From: CAWHNT01 sp963830775
Lineage (GTDB): Bacteria; Pseudomonadota; Alphaproteobacteria; Geminicoccales; Geminicoccaceae
Length of the DNA stretch: 64,000 nucleotides
Assembly: GCA_963830775.1 (NCBI GenBank)
Contig: CAWHNT010000047.1
Coordinates: 62,001-126,000 of the forward strand
Direction of reading: 5' to 3'
Shown here: one piece after another, positions 17,313 through 26,783 of the stretch
Layout: each line of letters begins with the position of its first letter
Position numbering within the stretch: the first letter of the stretch is position 1
Notes under the pieces: model-generated
What the model was told of the DNA's origin: nothing
The model's database searches: none
The model's input: the letters and a program-made list of their open reading frames with translations, nothing else
Translations under genes and position numbers: made by a program

Positions 17313-18345
17313 GGGCAGTTTCACCCTGACCGTGGATATCCACTGTTGGCGATGTAGTTGGCGCACTCGGCAGGCGTGAAGAGGTCGAGCAGCTTTCCGA
17401 TCGTGCTCCACAAGCCAGCGACCGTGCGCTCGGCCGCCTTGCGCAGCAGGGCCTTGAGCTTGGCCCAAGCCTGCTCGATCGGGTTCAAGTCTGGAGAGTA
17501 GGGCGGCAGGTAGCGCAGCTCGGCGCCGCGTGCCTCGATGGCCTCGCGCACACCCTTCACCTTATGGGCGGCCAGGTTGCCATGATGACGAGGTCGCCCG
17601 GCCGGAGCTCCGGGGCCAGCATCTGCTCGGCCCAGGCCCGGAACAGCGGGCCGGTCATGGCGCTGTCGGTGACAAGAGGGGCGAGGAAGCCGCTGCCGGT
17701 GAGGCCGGCGAGGAACGTGGTCGTCTCCAATGGCCGTGCGGGATGGCGCAATCCAGGCGCTGGCCGCGCGGGCAGCGGCCGTATCGGCGCGCCATCTTCG
17801 TGTCCGCCCCGGTCTCGTCGATGAAGATAGCCGCGCGCGCAGCCCCTCCTGTTGGTCGCGCCAGGCAGCGCGTTCCTGGCGACGTCCGGCCGGCCCTGCT
17901 CCTGCGCACGGCCGGCTTTTGCGCGTGAGCCCCAGCCGGGCCAAGGTGTGTGCATCAGCCCGAGGCTGGCGCTGACGTCATGCTCGGCTGCGAGCCAGGC
18001 CCGCAACTCGTCCAGGGTCACGTCCGGACGGCTGGCCACCTCGGCCCGGATCGCCGCATGCTGGTCCGCAAGCTTCGGGCCCTGGTGCGAACGCTGCGCC
18101 CGCGCTTGCTCCGCCCGTCGCGCGCCGCCGCGCCAGGGCCTTGTAGATGTAGGAACACTGACCCCGAACCGCAATGCCACCACCCGGCCGTGCTGCCGCC
18201 GTCCACCGCCGCCAGCACCCGATGACGCAGGTCCGCCGAGTAGCTCTGCCCTGATCGCCACGCCATCAGCTCCTCCCGGTCAAACGAACCGGGAAGGATG
18301 AATACGTCAGAGCGGTGTGGAATGAGAAAGTCAGGGTGAAAGTCA
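17313..18345 (-). mobile_element. IS630 family insertion sequence, decayed
   Basis: About 1.03 kb with inverted ends: tttcaccctgac at 17319-17330 and gtcagggtgaaa at 18330-18341. It lies between the permease start and the last codons of the broken binding-protein gene. A TA dinucleotide precedes the left end, but I see no matching TA at the right end, so the exact borders are uncertain. Confidence 0.75.
17321..18266 (-). pseudogene. IS630 family transposase, frameshifted
   Basis: The ATG at 18266 follows GGGAGGAG. Frames give MAWRSGQSYSADLRHRVLAA, a helix-turn-helix region, then the DDE core in pieces: IFIDETGADTKMARRYGR, DNLAAHK-like VKGVREAIEARGAEL, and the family hallmark LPPYSPDLNPIEQAWAKLK. 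It ends FTPAECANYIANSGY. At least three frame changes (near 18200, 17860 and 17565) prevent a full product. Confidence 0.85.
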
Positions 18346-18539
18346 GCAGGCGGTCGAGCTGCTCCCGGCTCAGCTCGACATGGTAGAAGCGCCTGTAGAA
18401 GTCCCTGGTCACGGCACCGGAGATCCTCGGGGAACTGGGCCGGGTAGAGCACCCGGCCGAGCCAGCGTACCCCGATCAGCCGGTTGAGCCCAGGCGGCTG
18501 GTCGAACCAGCCGAAGGGCAGGGAAGGGGCAAGGTAGCA

Positions 18540-19900
18540 TTACAGTTGCGTTCGTTGCTTCAAATGTGAGCGTTGTGCGGCGGCTTGGTGGGCGCGTCGC
18601 CAGACCGACCAGGCGATGACGTAGGCGGGCTGGATGCGTCGCTGGGCGAGGCGGACGGCGACACGGCGGAGTTCCTGGACCGACCAGCGGATGAGGCTTG
18701 ATGCCTCCGGGCGAGCCGGATCGGGATTTTTGGGGGTGTGGACACGTTCGCGTGCTGGCGGATGACCGCCAGCACGGCGAAGGCCAGCATGGCGAGCGAG
18801 ACGTGCCGGTGCCAACCGTGCCAGGAGCGGGTCTCGTTGTGATCGAGGCCGAGCTCGTTCTTGGCGGTCTCGAACGCGTCCTCGATCGCCCAGCGGTGCC
18901 CTTCGACCTTGACAGGGTCTCGATCGCGGTCCTGGCCGGGCACCAGGTTGAGAAGAAGGCAGAGCTCGCCGTCGGCGATGGAGCGGCGGATCAGCAGGCC
19001 TCGCGTCCACAGGCCGGAGAGGCTGTCGTCGTATTCGGCCGCCTCGAGGTCGGCGAGCTCCAGGTAGGCCCAGTCGTGGAGACGCGGACCCTTGGTGCCC
19101 TCACCGGCCGAGAGACGTATCCACGCCGATGCGGGCAGGGCTTGGGCGATCTCTTCCGCCGTGCCGGCCACGAAGGGCTTGTCGCCCCAGGCGTTGAAGG
19201 GATGAGAGCTGTTGACGCCGAGGACGTAGCCCTTGCCGGCCCGCCGCAGCGCCATCTCAATCTCGCCCACGCCGTAGACGCTGTCGGCCGCCACCCAGGC
19301 GAACGGCACCTTGGCCGCGATCGCGCGCTCGATCATCGCCAGCGCAAGACGGGGCTTGGTCGCGAAGGTGACCTCTGGCGGGACACGGGCCGGCCGCCAG
19401 ACGAGCGGGATCGTCGGCCCAAGCCTTGGGCAGGTAGAGCGCCCGGTCGATGAAGGCATGGCCGTGGCGCGACACGTAGGCCGCGAAGACGCCGATCTGG
19501 CAGTTGGTGATCTTGCCGGCCGAACCCGTGTACTGCCGCGCCACGCCGCAGGAGCGCCTTGCCCTGCTTGAGAAAGCCGGTCTCGTCGAGGACCAGCACG
19601 GCATCCGGGTCGGCCAGGCGTCTCGACCGAGTACTCGCGCACGACATCGCGGAGCGCATCTGCCTCCCAGCGACCGCGGCCCAGGATCGCCTGCTGCCGC
19701 CAGGGGCCGGGGTCACCTGCCGCCTCCGCCCGCATCCAGCCGGTTTTGCGCCGCTCGGGCCCGAGCAGGCCGTCCAGGAACAGCCCTGCCGAGACCACCA
19801 CCCGCTCCTGCGTGAATAGTGGCCGGAGCCGCCGTTTCACCTCCCGCCGCGAAGAGGCCCACAGCTCCAGCGCTCCTCGACCGCACACCCGCCAGCCTGA
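18540..19900 (-). pseudogene. IS701 family transposase, frameshifted
   Basis: Several frames together give an IS701 transposase: SAGLFLDGLLGPERRKTGWM, WEADALRDVVREY, VLVLDETGFLKQGK with a catalytic Asp, GVFAAYVSRHGHAFIDRALY, then a long block FATKPRLALAMIERAIAAK and WVAADSVYG with a second catalytic Asp, and KNELGLDHNETRSWHGWHRH. The stop codon lies in the left terminal repeat. Frame changes near 19615, 19550, 19410 and 18740 disable it. The start codon is unclear (GTG near 19890 is possible). Confidence 0.85.
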
Positions 19901-19954
19901 CCTCCGAACCGTGCCGCGCAACAGACCGGAGATCACGGGTAAACGCAACTGTAA
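18540..19954 (-). mobile_element. IS701 family insertion sequence
   Basis: A 1,415-bp element with perfect 13-bp inverted ends, ttacagttgcgtt at 18540-18552 and its complement at 19942-19954. It is inserted in the binding-protein gene. No target duplication is visible, which fits a later rearrangement at one end: the tandem repeat that follows starts four bases from the right end. Confidence 0.85.
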
Positions 19955-20766
19955 GGAGACCCGCCCCTCGCGCACGGCCTTGACCTGGCGCCACAAGGGG
20001 CTCTTGCCGACGGAGGCATAGAAGCCGGGTCGAGGGTGAGGACCACGTCGGGTCCCAGGCCAGCACCTGCTCGGCCGAGATCGTGGCGAGGCCCCCGGCA
20101 CCTGCCCCCTCGGCCACGTTCCGCGCACCGACCAGGTCCAGTATCTCGACATTGATCGAGCCCTTGAGCCCGGTATCCAGGCCTTCGGGCCCCCGGCCGT
20201 AATAGACCCGGGGCCGCAGCTCCTCGGGCAAGCCCGCGAGCCTCGCCCGGACGTCGCCCAGCACCTGCTCGGCGTAGCCCGCCAGCTCCTCGCCGCGCGC
20301 CGCCACGCCGAGCACCGTCCCCAGCTCGCGCAACGCAGCCGGCGTCCGCTCGAAGCTGCCATCGATCAGGACGTAGGGAATGCCCGTCTGCGCCTGCACC
20401 CGGTCGGCGAGCGAGGCATAGGTTGGATCGGCGCTGCCCACATCGACGATCACATCCGGCCGCAGCGCCACCACCGTCTCGAGGCTCGCCGTATTGCCAC
20501 GGCCCGTGAGCCTGCCGGTCACCGGCAGCGAGGCGTAGGGCTCAGCGATGAACTCGCGCTCGGCGTCGCGCAGCTCGCGTACCCAGCCCAGCAGCTTCTC
20601 GGGTGCCAGCACATAGACCGCGATCGAGGCCGGCGGCCCCGCCGCCAGCACCCGGTCCACCTTGTCGGGCAGCTCCACCGTCCGGCCGGCGGCATCGGTG
20701 AAGCTGCGCGCCTGGGCCGGAGCAGCCAGGAGCAGCAGGAACGCCGCGAGCCGGAGGAGCATGCGC

Positions 20767-20973
20767 CTAGTCCTTGCCCACCATCACGTCGCTGGCCTTG
20801 ACCACCGCATAGGCCGCGTCGCCCGGCTTCAGCCCGAGCTCGTCCACGGCCTCGTTGGTGATCGAGGCCGTGATCACCGCCCCGCCGATGTCGATCCGCA
20901 CATGCGCCGTGGTCTGGCCCTTGGTGACCTCGACCACCTTGCCCTTCAGCCGGTTCCTGGCGCTCAGCCGCAT
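20767..20973 (-). CDS. Mop-like molybdenum-pterin/oxyanion-binding protein (TOBE domain), copy 1
   Basis: A 68-residue single TOBE (Mop) domain: RNRLKGKVVEVTKGQTTAHV, then IDIGGAVITASITNEAVDEL and KPGDAAYAVVKASDVMVGKD. Length and sequence fit Mop proteins that bind molybdate or tungstate as hexamers, in contrast to the tandem TOBE of ModE. The ATG at 20973 is the family-like start; an ORF extension to 21006 is unlikely. It ends 4 bp before the FecB-like gene, so both are in one transcript. It could store molybdate or sense it for the importer. Confidence 0.85.
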   Translation of the reverse strand: MRLSARNRLKGKVVEVTKGQTTAHVRIDIGGAVITASITNEAVDELGLKPGDAAYAVVKASDVMVGKD

Positions 20974-21094
20974 GACGCTCCGCTCCCGTTGTCTCCGCAC
21001 GAACATAGCGCGCGCGTCCAGCCGTTGACAGGCTCGGCCGTGCGGCGCCAGAGCTAGCGCAGGCGGGGGCTCCGCCGGTCAGGGAGATGGCGGA

Positions 21095-22046
21095 ATGAAC
21101 AAGCTCAAGAAGGCGCTCCTGGGTGCTGCGATGGCGGGTGCTCTGACGTTCGGCACCGCCTCCTGGGCGCAGGAGCAGACGGTGATGATCTCGGCCCCGA
21201 GCCTGGGCTTTCCGTTCTTCGTCCACATGATGAACGAGCTCAAGGACGAGGCGCAGAAGCTGGGGGTGAAGACGGTCGAGAGCGACGGTCAGAACTCGGC
21301 CCCCAAGCAGACGGCCGATATCGAGGCCGCCGTGGTCCAGGGTGTGGGCGGCATCGTCATCAGCCCGCTCGACGTCAACGCGATGGCGCCGGCGATCCAG
21401 TCCGCGGTCGAGAACGGCACGCCGGTGGTGACGATCGACCGCCGGGTTTCGGGCGTGAACGGCATCCTGGCGCATGTGGGTGCCGACAACGTCAAGGGCG
21501 GCGAGGCGCAGGGGCGCTGGCTGCTGGAAACCTTCCCGAACGGGGCCAAGGTCGTGAACCTGCAGGGCCAGCCCGGTGCCAGCCCGGCCATCGACCGCAA
21601 CAAGGGCCTGCACAACGTCATCGACCAGCACAAGGACAAGTTCCAGCTCGTGGCCGAGCAGACAGCACTCTTCGCCCGCGACCAGGGACTGTCGGTGACC
21701 GAAGTCCCTGCTGGCCGGCATGGCCGAGCCGCCGGACGTGATCGTGGCCGCCAACGACGACATGGCGCTGGGTGCCCTTGAGGCGGTGAAGGCCCGCAAC
21801 CTGCAGGACAAGGTTAAGATCATCGGCTTCGACGCGCTACCCGAAGCTCTGGCGGCGGTGCGCGACGGCCAGCTTGCGGGCACGGTCGAGCAGTTCCCGG
21901 GCGGCCAGAGCCGCAAGGCGATGCAGGTGATGGTGAGCTTTCTCAAGGAGAAGAAGGCGCCCGAGAGCGACCTCGTCCTGCTCGAGCCCATCGTCATCAC
22001 CAAGGCCAACCTCGAGAAGGCCGAGCGCTTGGGCGAGCTGAAGTGA
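21095..22046 (+). pseudogene. RbsB-like sugar ABC binding protein, copy 1, frameshifted
   Basis: Almost identical to the intact copy at 25265-26215. A single extra base near 21705 (gaagtccctg here, gaatccctg in copy 2) shifts the frame after about 203 residues; the rest continues in the next frame to 22046. Signal peptide, ligand-binding core and operon position are as in copy 2. Confidence 0.9.
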
Positions 22047-22609
22047 GCAGCAATCTCGACGCGCCGGATTGGTCCACCATCCCAGCCCCGTCCGACGACG
22101 GGGCCACCGCCCACCTTTCCGGCGCTGCTCTGCCCTCCGTCCCGCTCCCGGCCACCGACGACAGCACGGTCGACCTCGCGGCCCTGCGCGGCCGGACGGT
22201 GGTGTACGCCTATCCCCGGACCGGCCGGCCGGGCATGGCCAATCCGGACGGCTGGGACATGATCCCCGGGGCCAGGGGCTGCACACCGCAGTCCTGCTCC
22301 TTCCGCAATCACTATGCGGAGCTGAAGAGGCTGGGGGTCGACCAGCTGTTCGGCCTCTCGACCCAGACGGTCGAGTATCAGCGCGAGGCCGCCCAGCGCC
22401 TGCATCTGCCGTTCGCCATCCTCTCCGACGCGGCGCTGAAGCTCACGCACGCCATGGAGCTGCCGACCTTCAAGGCCGGTGGCGAGACGCTGCTCAAGCG
22501 CTTCACGCTGGTGATCGACGACGGCCGGATCGGGCATGTGTTCTACCCGGTCTTCCCGCCGGACCAGAGTGCCGCTGACGTGATTGCCTGGCTCTCGGGC
22601 AGAAGCTGA
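22043..22609 (+). CDS. Peroxiredoxin (AhpC/TSA-redoxin family), copy 1
   Basis: A 188-residue redoxin-fold protein, nearly identical to the copy at 26212-26778. It starts with GTG inside the stop of the sugar-binding gene (GTGA overlap). The likely active site is RGCTPQSCSFRNHY at about residue 77, with a peroxidatic Cys and a second Cys five residues on. Differences from copy 2 include Asn for Asp in NPDGWD and RNHY. The frame is intact, unlike both neighbours in this copy. Confidence 0.85.
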   Translation: MSSNLDAPDWSTIPAPSDDGATAHLSGAALPSVPLPATDDSTVDLAALRGRTVVYAYPRTGRPGMANPDGWDMIPGARGCTPQSCSFRNHYAELKRLGVDQLFGLSTQTVEYQREAAQRLHLPFAILSDAALKLTHAMELPTFKAGGETLLKRFTLVIDDGRIGHVFYPVFPPDQSAADVIAWLSGRS

Positions 22610-22614
22610 GCGGC

Positions 22615-24125
22615 ATGACGCCTCTCCTCCGCATGGCCGGGATCGCCAAGCGCTTTCCCGGCGTGCAGGCGCTGGCGGACGTCGACCTTCGAGGTCCGCC
22701 CGGGCGAGGTGATGGCGCTCCTGGGCGAGAACGGGGCCGGCAAGTCCACGCTCCTCAAGATCCTGGCCGGTGCACAAACCCCTGATGCTGGGACGATCAC
22801 CTTTGACGGGCGCGAGATCGCGCCCGCAATCCCGCACGACGCCCAGGCGCTGGGCATCGTCACCATCTACCAGGAGTTCAACCTCGTTCCCTCACTGTCG
22901 ATCGCGAAGAACGTCTTCATCGGCCGCGAGCCCACACGCCTGGGCCTTGTCGACGCCCTGGCGATGCGGCGGGCGGCCCGCGCCATCACCCGCGAGGTCG
23001 GTCTCGACCTCGATCCCGCAAGGCCCGTCTCCGTCCTGTCGGTGGCCGAGCAGCAGATGGTCGAGATCGCCCGCGCTTTGTCGATGGAGGCAAAGCTCGT
23101 CGTCATGGACGAGCCCACTTCCGCCCTCTCCGAGGCCGAGGTGACGCGCCTGTTCGCCATCATCCGCAGCCTCAAGCAGCGCGGCATCGCCGTCGTCTTC
23201 GTCACCCACCGCCTGGACGAGGTGCTGACGATCTGCGACCGCCTCACCGTGCTCCGCGACGGCCGGCTCGCCGGCACGGCCGAGGTGGCCGCGGTCACGG
23301 TCGACGACATCATCCGCATGATGGTCGGGCGCGAAGTCGACCGCCTCTTCGCCCGCCGCGGCCGCCACGCGGAGGGTGCCGCCGCCCTCAAGGTGGAAGG
23401 CCTGAGCCGTGCGCGCGACCCGCGCAATCCGCACGCCGTGGTGCTCCACGACATCGGCTTCGAGGTCCGCAAGGGCGAGATCCTGGGCCTCGCCGGCCTG
23501 GTCGGTGCCGGGCGCACCGACGTCGCCCGCGCCATCTTCGGCGCCGACCCGATCGAGGCCGGGACCGTGCAGGTCGACGGTGCGGTGGTCCGCCTCCGCT
23601 CCCCCGTCGATGCCATCCGCGCCGGCATCGGCCTCGTGCCGGAAGACCGCAAGCAGCAGGCCCTCTTCCTGGCCCTGGCCGTCCGCACCAACCTCACCAT
23701 CGCAGCCCTGCGCCGTCTCGGACGCGGGCTCGGCTTCGTCGATGGCAGGGCCGAGCGCGCCCTGGTCGAGGACTATCGCAGGAAGCTCAACATCCGCATG
23801 GCGAACCCCGAGCAGGCGATCGCCAACCTCTCCGGCGGCAACCAGCAGAAGGTGGTCCTCGCCCGCTGGCTGGCGCTCCAGCCCAAGGTCCTGATCGTCG
23901 ACGAGCCCACCCGGGGCATCGACGTCGCCGCCAAGGCCGAGGTCCACCGGCTCCTCTACGACCTAGCCGACGCCGGCATCGCCATCATCGCCATCTCCTC
24001 CGAGCTGCCCGAAGTGATGACCGTCAGCGACCGCATCATCACCATGCGCGAGGGACGCATCACGGGGGAGGTGACCAGGGCGGAGGCAACGGAGGAGCGG
24101 CTGATGCAGCTGATGGCGTTGGGGG
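22615..24125 (+). pseudogene. Sugar ABC ATPase (RbsA/XylG-like), copy 1, frameshifted and 3'-fused
   Basis: Copy of the ATPase at 26784-28313. An extra base near 22682 breaks the frame about 22 codons in. The 3' end lacks the normal stop: at about 24125 the sequence jumps from the ATPase tail (LMALGG) straight into the start of the second repeat unit, so the open frame runs on through the antisense of the binding-protein fragment. Two nucleotide-binding domains are otherwise conserved (GENGAGKSTLL, LSGGNQQKV). Confidence 0.9.
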
Positions 24126-24932
24126 GACCCGCCCTCGCGCACGGCCTTGACCTGGCGCCACAAGGGGCTCTTGCCGACGGAGGCATAGAAGCCGGGGTCG
24201 AGGGTGAGGACCACGTCGGGGTCCCAGGCCAGCACCTGCTCGGCCGAGATCGTGGCGAGGCCCCCGGCACCTGCCCCCTCGGCCACGTTCCGCGCACCGA
24301 CCAGGTCCAGTATCTCGACATTGATCGAGCCCTTGAGCCCGGTATCCAGGCCTTCGGGGCCCCGGCCGTAATAGACCCGGGGCCGCACCTCCTCGGGCAA
24401 GCCCGCGAGCCTCGTCCGGACGTCGCCCAGCACCTGCTCGGCGTAGCCCGCCAGCTCCTCGCCGCGCGTCGCCACGCCGAGCACCGTCCCCAGCTCGCGC
24501 AACATAGCCGGCGTCCGCTCGAAGCTGCCATCGATCAGGACGTAGGGAATGCCCGTCTGCGCCTGCACCCGGTCGGCGAGCGAGGCATAGGTTGGATCGG
24601 CGCTGCCGACATCGAGGATCAGATCCGGCCGCAGCGCCACCACCGTCTCGAGGCTCGCCGTATTGCCACGGCCCGTGAGCCTGCCGGTCACCGGCAGCGA
24701 GGCGTAAGGCTCAGGGATGAACTCGCGCTCGGCAGCCGCGCAGCTCGCGCACCCAGCCCAGCAGCTTCTCGGGTGCCAGCACATAGACCGCGATCGAGGC
24801 CGGCGGCCCCGCCGCCAGCACCCGGTCCACCTTGTCGGGCAGCTCCACCGTCCGGCCGGCGGCATCGGTGAAGCTGCGCGCCTGGGCCGGAGCAGCCAGG
24901 AGCAGCAGGAACGCCGCGAGCCGGAGCAGCAT
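24126..24932 (-). pseudogene. FecB/MolA-like binding protein, copy 2, truncated
   Basis: The ATG at 24932 begins the same signal peptide as copy 1. The frame breaks near 24735 after KLLGWVREL and resumes as EREFIPEPYASLPVTGRLTG. The better preserved part reaches DVVLTLDPGFYASVGKSPLW and RQVKAVREG, where the duplication border cuts off the C-terminal quarter (the LPFGWFDQPP region seen only downstream of the IS in copy 1). It cannot encode a complete binding protein. It is 4 bp downstream of mop copy 2. Confidence 0.85.
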
Positions 24933-24936
24933 GCGC

Positions 24937-25143
24937 CTAGTCCTTGCCCACCATCACGTCGCTGGCCTTGACCACCGCATAGGCCTCGTCGCCCGGCTTC
25001 AGCCCGAGCTCGTCCACGGCCTCGTTGGTGATCGAGGCCGTGATCACCGCCCCGCCGATGTCGATCCGCACATGCGCCGTGGTCTGGCCCTTGGTGACCT
25101 CGACCACCTTGCCCTTCAGCCGGTTCCTGGCGCTCAGCCGCAT
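24937..25143 (-). CDS. Mop-like molybdenum-pterin/oxyanion-binding protein (TOBE domain), copy 2
   Basis: A 68-residue TOBE protein differing from copy 1 at about one residue (GDEAYA here, GDAAYA there). The same short spacing to the truncated FecB-like gene is kept. It is divergent from the sugar-binding gene with 121 bp between the start codons, so both directions could share a control region. Role as in copy 1: binding molybdate or tungstate, inferred from the family. Confidence 0.85.
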   Translation of the reverse strand: MRLSARNRLKGKVVEVTKGQTTAHVRIDIGGAVITASITNEAVDELGLKPGDEAYAVVKASDVMVGKD

Positions 25144-25194
25144 GACGCTCCGCTCCCGTTGTTTCCGCACGAACATAGCGCGCGCGTCCAGCCG

Positions 25195-25230
25195 TTGACA
25201 GGCTCGGCCGTGCGGCGCCAGAGCTAGGGC
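25195..25230 (+). promoter_or_regulatory. Possible promoter of the sugar ABC genes
   Basis: In the 121-bp gap between divergent mop and sugar-binding genes there is a perfect -35 box TTGACA (25195-25200), but the expected -10 region is GC-rich and poor. The same box is at 21025-21030 in copy 1. Weak call. Confidence 0.25.
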
Positions 25231-25264
25231 AGGCGGGGGCTCCGCCGGTCAGGGAGATGGCGGG

Positions 25265-26215
25265 ATGAACAAGCTCAAGAAGGCGCTCCTGGGTGCTGCG
25301 ATGGCGGGTGCTCTGACGTTCGGCACCGCCTCCTGGGCGCAGGAGCAGACGGTGATGATCTCGGCCCCGAGCCTGGGCTTTCCGTTCTTCGTCCACATGA
25401 TGAACGAGCTCAAGGACGAGGCGCAGAAGCTGGGCGTGAAGACGGTCGAGAGCGACGGTCAGAACTCGGCCCCCAAGCAGACGGCCGATATCGAGGCCGC
25501 CGTGGTCCAGGGTGTGGGCGGCATCGTCATCAGCCCGCTCGACGTCAACGCGATGGCGCCGGCGATCCAGTCCGCGGTCGAGAACGGCACGCCGGTGGTG
25601 ACGATCGACCGCCGGGTTTCGGGCGTGAACGGCATCCTGGCGCATGTCGGTGCCGACAACGTCAAGGGCGGCGAGGCGCAGGGGCGCTGGCTGCTGGAGA
25701 CCTTCCCGAACGGGGCCAAGGTCGTGAACCTGCAGGGCCAGCCCGGCGCCAGCCCGGCCATCGACCGCAACAAGGGCCTGCACAACGTCATCGACCAGCA
25801 CAAGGACAAGTTCCAGCTCGTGGCCGAGCAGACGGCGCTCTTCGCCCGCGACCAGGGCCTGTCGGTGACCGAATCCCTGCTGGCCGGCATGGCCGAGCCG
25901 CCGGACGTGATCGTGGCCGCCAACGACGACATGGCGCTGGGTGCCCTTGAGGCGGTGAAGGCCCGCAACCTGCAGGACAAGGTGAAGATCATCGGCTTCG
26001 ACGCGCTGCCCGAGGCGCTGGCGGCGGTGCGCGACGGCCAGCTCGCGGGCACGGTCGAGCAGTTCCCGGGCGGCCAGAGCCGCAAGGCGATGCAGGTGAT
26101 GGTGAGCTTTCTCAAGGACAAGAAGGCGCCCGAGAGCGACCTCGTCCTGCTCGAGCCCATCGTCATCACCAAGGCCAACCTCGACAAGGCCGAGCGTTTG
26201 GGCGAGCTGAAGTGA
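25265..26215 (+). CDS. RbsB-like periplasmic sugar-binding protein, copy 2 (intact)
   Basis: A 316-residue Peripla_BP_4 protein. The signal peptide ends at about residue 25 (ASWAQ). The mature domain has MISAPSLGFPFFVHMMNELK, then IGGIVISPLDVN-like VGGIVISPLDVNAMAPAIQ, VVTIDRRVSG and DVIVAANDDMALGALEAV, as in ribose- and xylose-binding proteins. It would deliver a sugar or polyol to the ATPase encoded two genes downstream. No matching permease gene is found in the window. GGGAGATGG precedes the ATG. The stop overlaps the peroxiredoxin start. Confidence 0.92.
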   Translation: MNKLKKALLGAAMAGALTFGTASWAQEQTVMISAPSLGFPFFVHMMNELKDEAQKLGVKTVESDGQNSAPKQTADIEAAVVQGVGGIVISPLDVNAMAPAIQSAVENGTPVVTIDRRVSGVNGILAHVGADNVKGGEAQGRWLLETFPNGAKVVNLQGQPGASPAIDRNKGLHNVIDQHKDKFQLVAEQTALFARDQGLSVTESLLAGMAEPPDVIVAANDDMALGALEAVKARNLQDKVKIIGFDALPEALAAVRDGQLAGTVEQFPGGQSRKAMQVMVSFLKDKKAPESDLVLLEPIVITKANLDKAERLGELK

Positions 26216-26778
26216 GCAGCAATCTCGACGCGCCGGATTGGTCCACCATCCCAGCCCCGTCCGACGACGGGGCCACCGGCCACCTCTCCGGCGCTGCTCT
26301 GCCCTCCGTCCCGCTCCCGGCCACTGACGGCAGCACGGTCGACCTTGCGGCCCTGCGCGGCCGGACGGTGGTGTACGCCTATCCCCGGACCGGCCGGCCG
26401 GGCATGGCCGATCCGGACGGCTGGGACATGATCCCGGGGGCCAGGGGCTGCACGCCGCAGTCCTGCTCCTTCCGCGATCACTATGCGGAGCTGAAGGGGC
26501 TGGGGGTCGACCAGCTGTTCGGCCTCTCGACGCAGACGGTCGAGTATCAGCGCGAGGCCGCCCAGCGCCTGCATCTGCCGTTCGCCATCCTCTCCGACGC
26601 GGCGCTGAAGCTCACGCACGCCATGGAGCTGCCGACCTTCGAGGCCGGTGGCGAGACGCTGCTCAAGCGCTTCACGCTGGTGATCGACGACGGCCGGATC
26701 GGGCATGTGTTCTATCCGGTCTTCCCGCCGGACCAGAGTGCCGCTGACGTGATTGCCTGGCTCTCGGGCAGAAGCTGA
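26212..26778 (+). CDS. Peroxiredoxin (AhpC/TSA-redoxin family), copy 2
   Basis: A 188-residue redoxin-fold protein starting with GTG in a GTGA overlap with the sugar-binding gene. The fold includes VYAYPRTGRPGMADPDGWD and MIPGARGCTPQSCSFRDHY, with probable peroxidatic and resolving Cys five residues apart at about 77 and 82, followed by LFGLSTQTVEYQREAAQRLH and VIDDGRIGHVFYPVFPP. This fits the peroxiredoxin Q/BCP-like group that reduces hydroperoxides with thioredoxin. Its place inside a sugar ABC operon is unusual. The ATPase starts 5 bp after its stop. Confidence 0.85.
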   Translation: MSSNLDAPDWSTIPAPSDDGATGHLSGAALPSVPLPATDGSTVDLAALRGRTVVYAYPRTGRPGMADPDGWDMIPGARGCTPQSCSFRDHYAELKGLGVDQLFGLSTQTVEYQREAAQRLHLPFAILSDAALKLTHAMELPTFEAGGETLLKRFTLVIDDGRIGHVFYPVFPPDQSAADVIAWLSGRS

Positions 26779-26783
26779 GCGGC

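Larger units (their letters stand above)
18346..20762 (-). pseudogene. FecB/MolA-like periplasmic binding protein, copy 1, split by IS701
   Basis: The ATG at 20762 begins a signal peptide (LAAFLLLLAAPAQARS), then FTDAAGRTVELPDKVDRVLA and SLETVVALRPDVIVDVGSAD, a class III binding-protein domain. Near 20040 a base is missing against copy 2. The IS701 element at 18540-19954 interrupts it after KAVREGR. Beyond the IS the C-terminal part continues as YLAPSLPFGWFDQPPGLNRL, IGVRWLGRVLYPAQFPEDL and, after a frame change, DFYRRFYHVELSREQLDRLL, where IS630 begins. The gene lies between mop and the FecCD permease and would supply substrate to it. Confidence 0.8.
19958..24125. repeat. Tandem duplication, copy 1 (about 4.17 kb)
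   Basis: Holds the 5' part of the FecB-like gene, mop, sugar-binding protein, peroxiredoxin and sugar ATPase, in the same order as copy 2 at 24126-28294. Starting positions of matching genes differ by 4,168-4,170 bases. The copies differ at scattered bases and by several single-base indels, so they are true diverged copies. Copy 1 contains most of the frameshifts. Confidence 0.93.

Noticed and set aside
17305..17330. Clear TA target duplication for IS630
   Set aside because: A TA lies at the left border but not at the right, so the borders were given as approximate and no duplication claimed.
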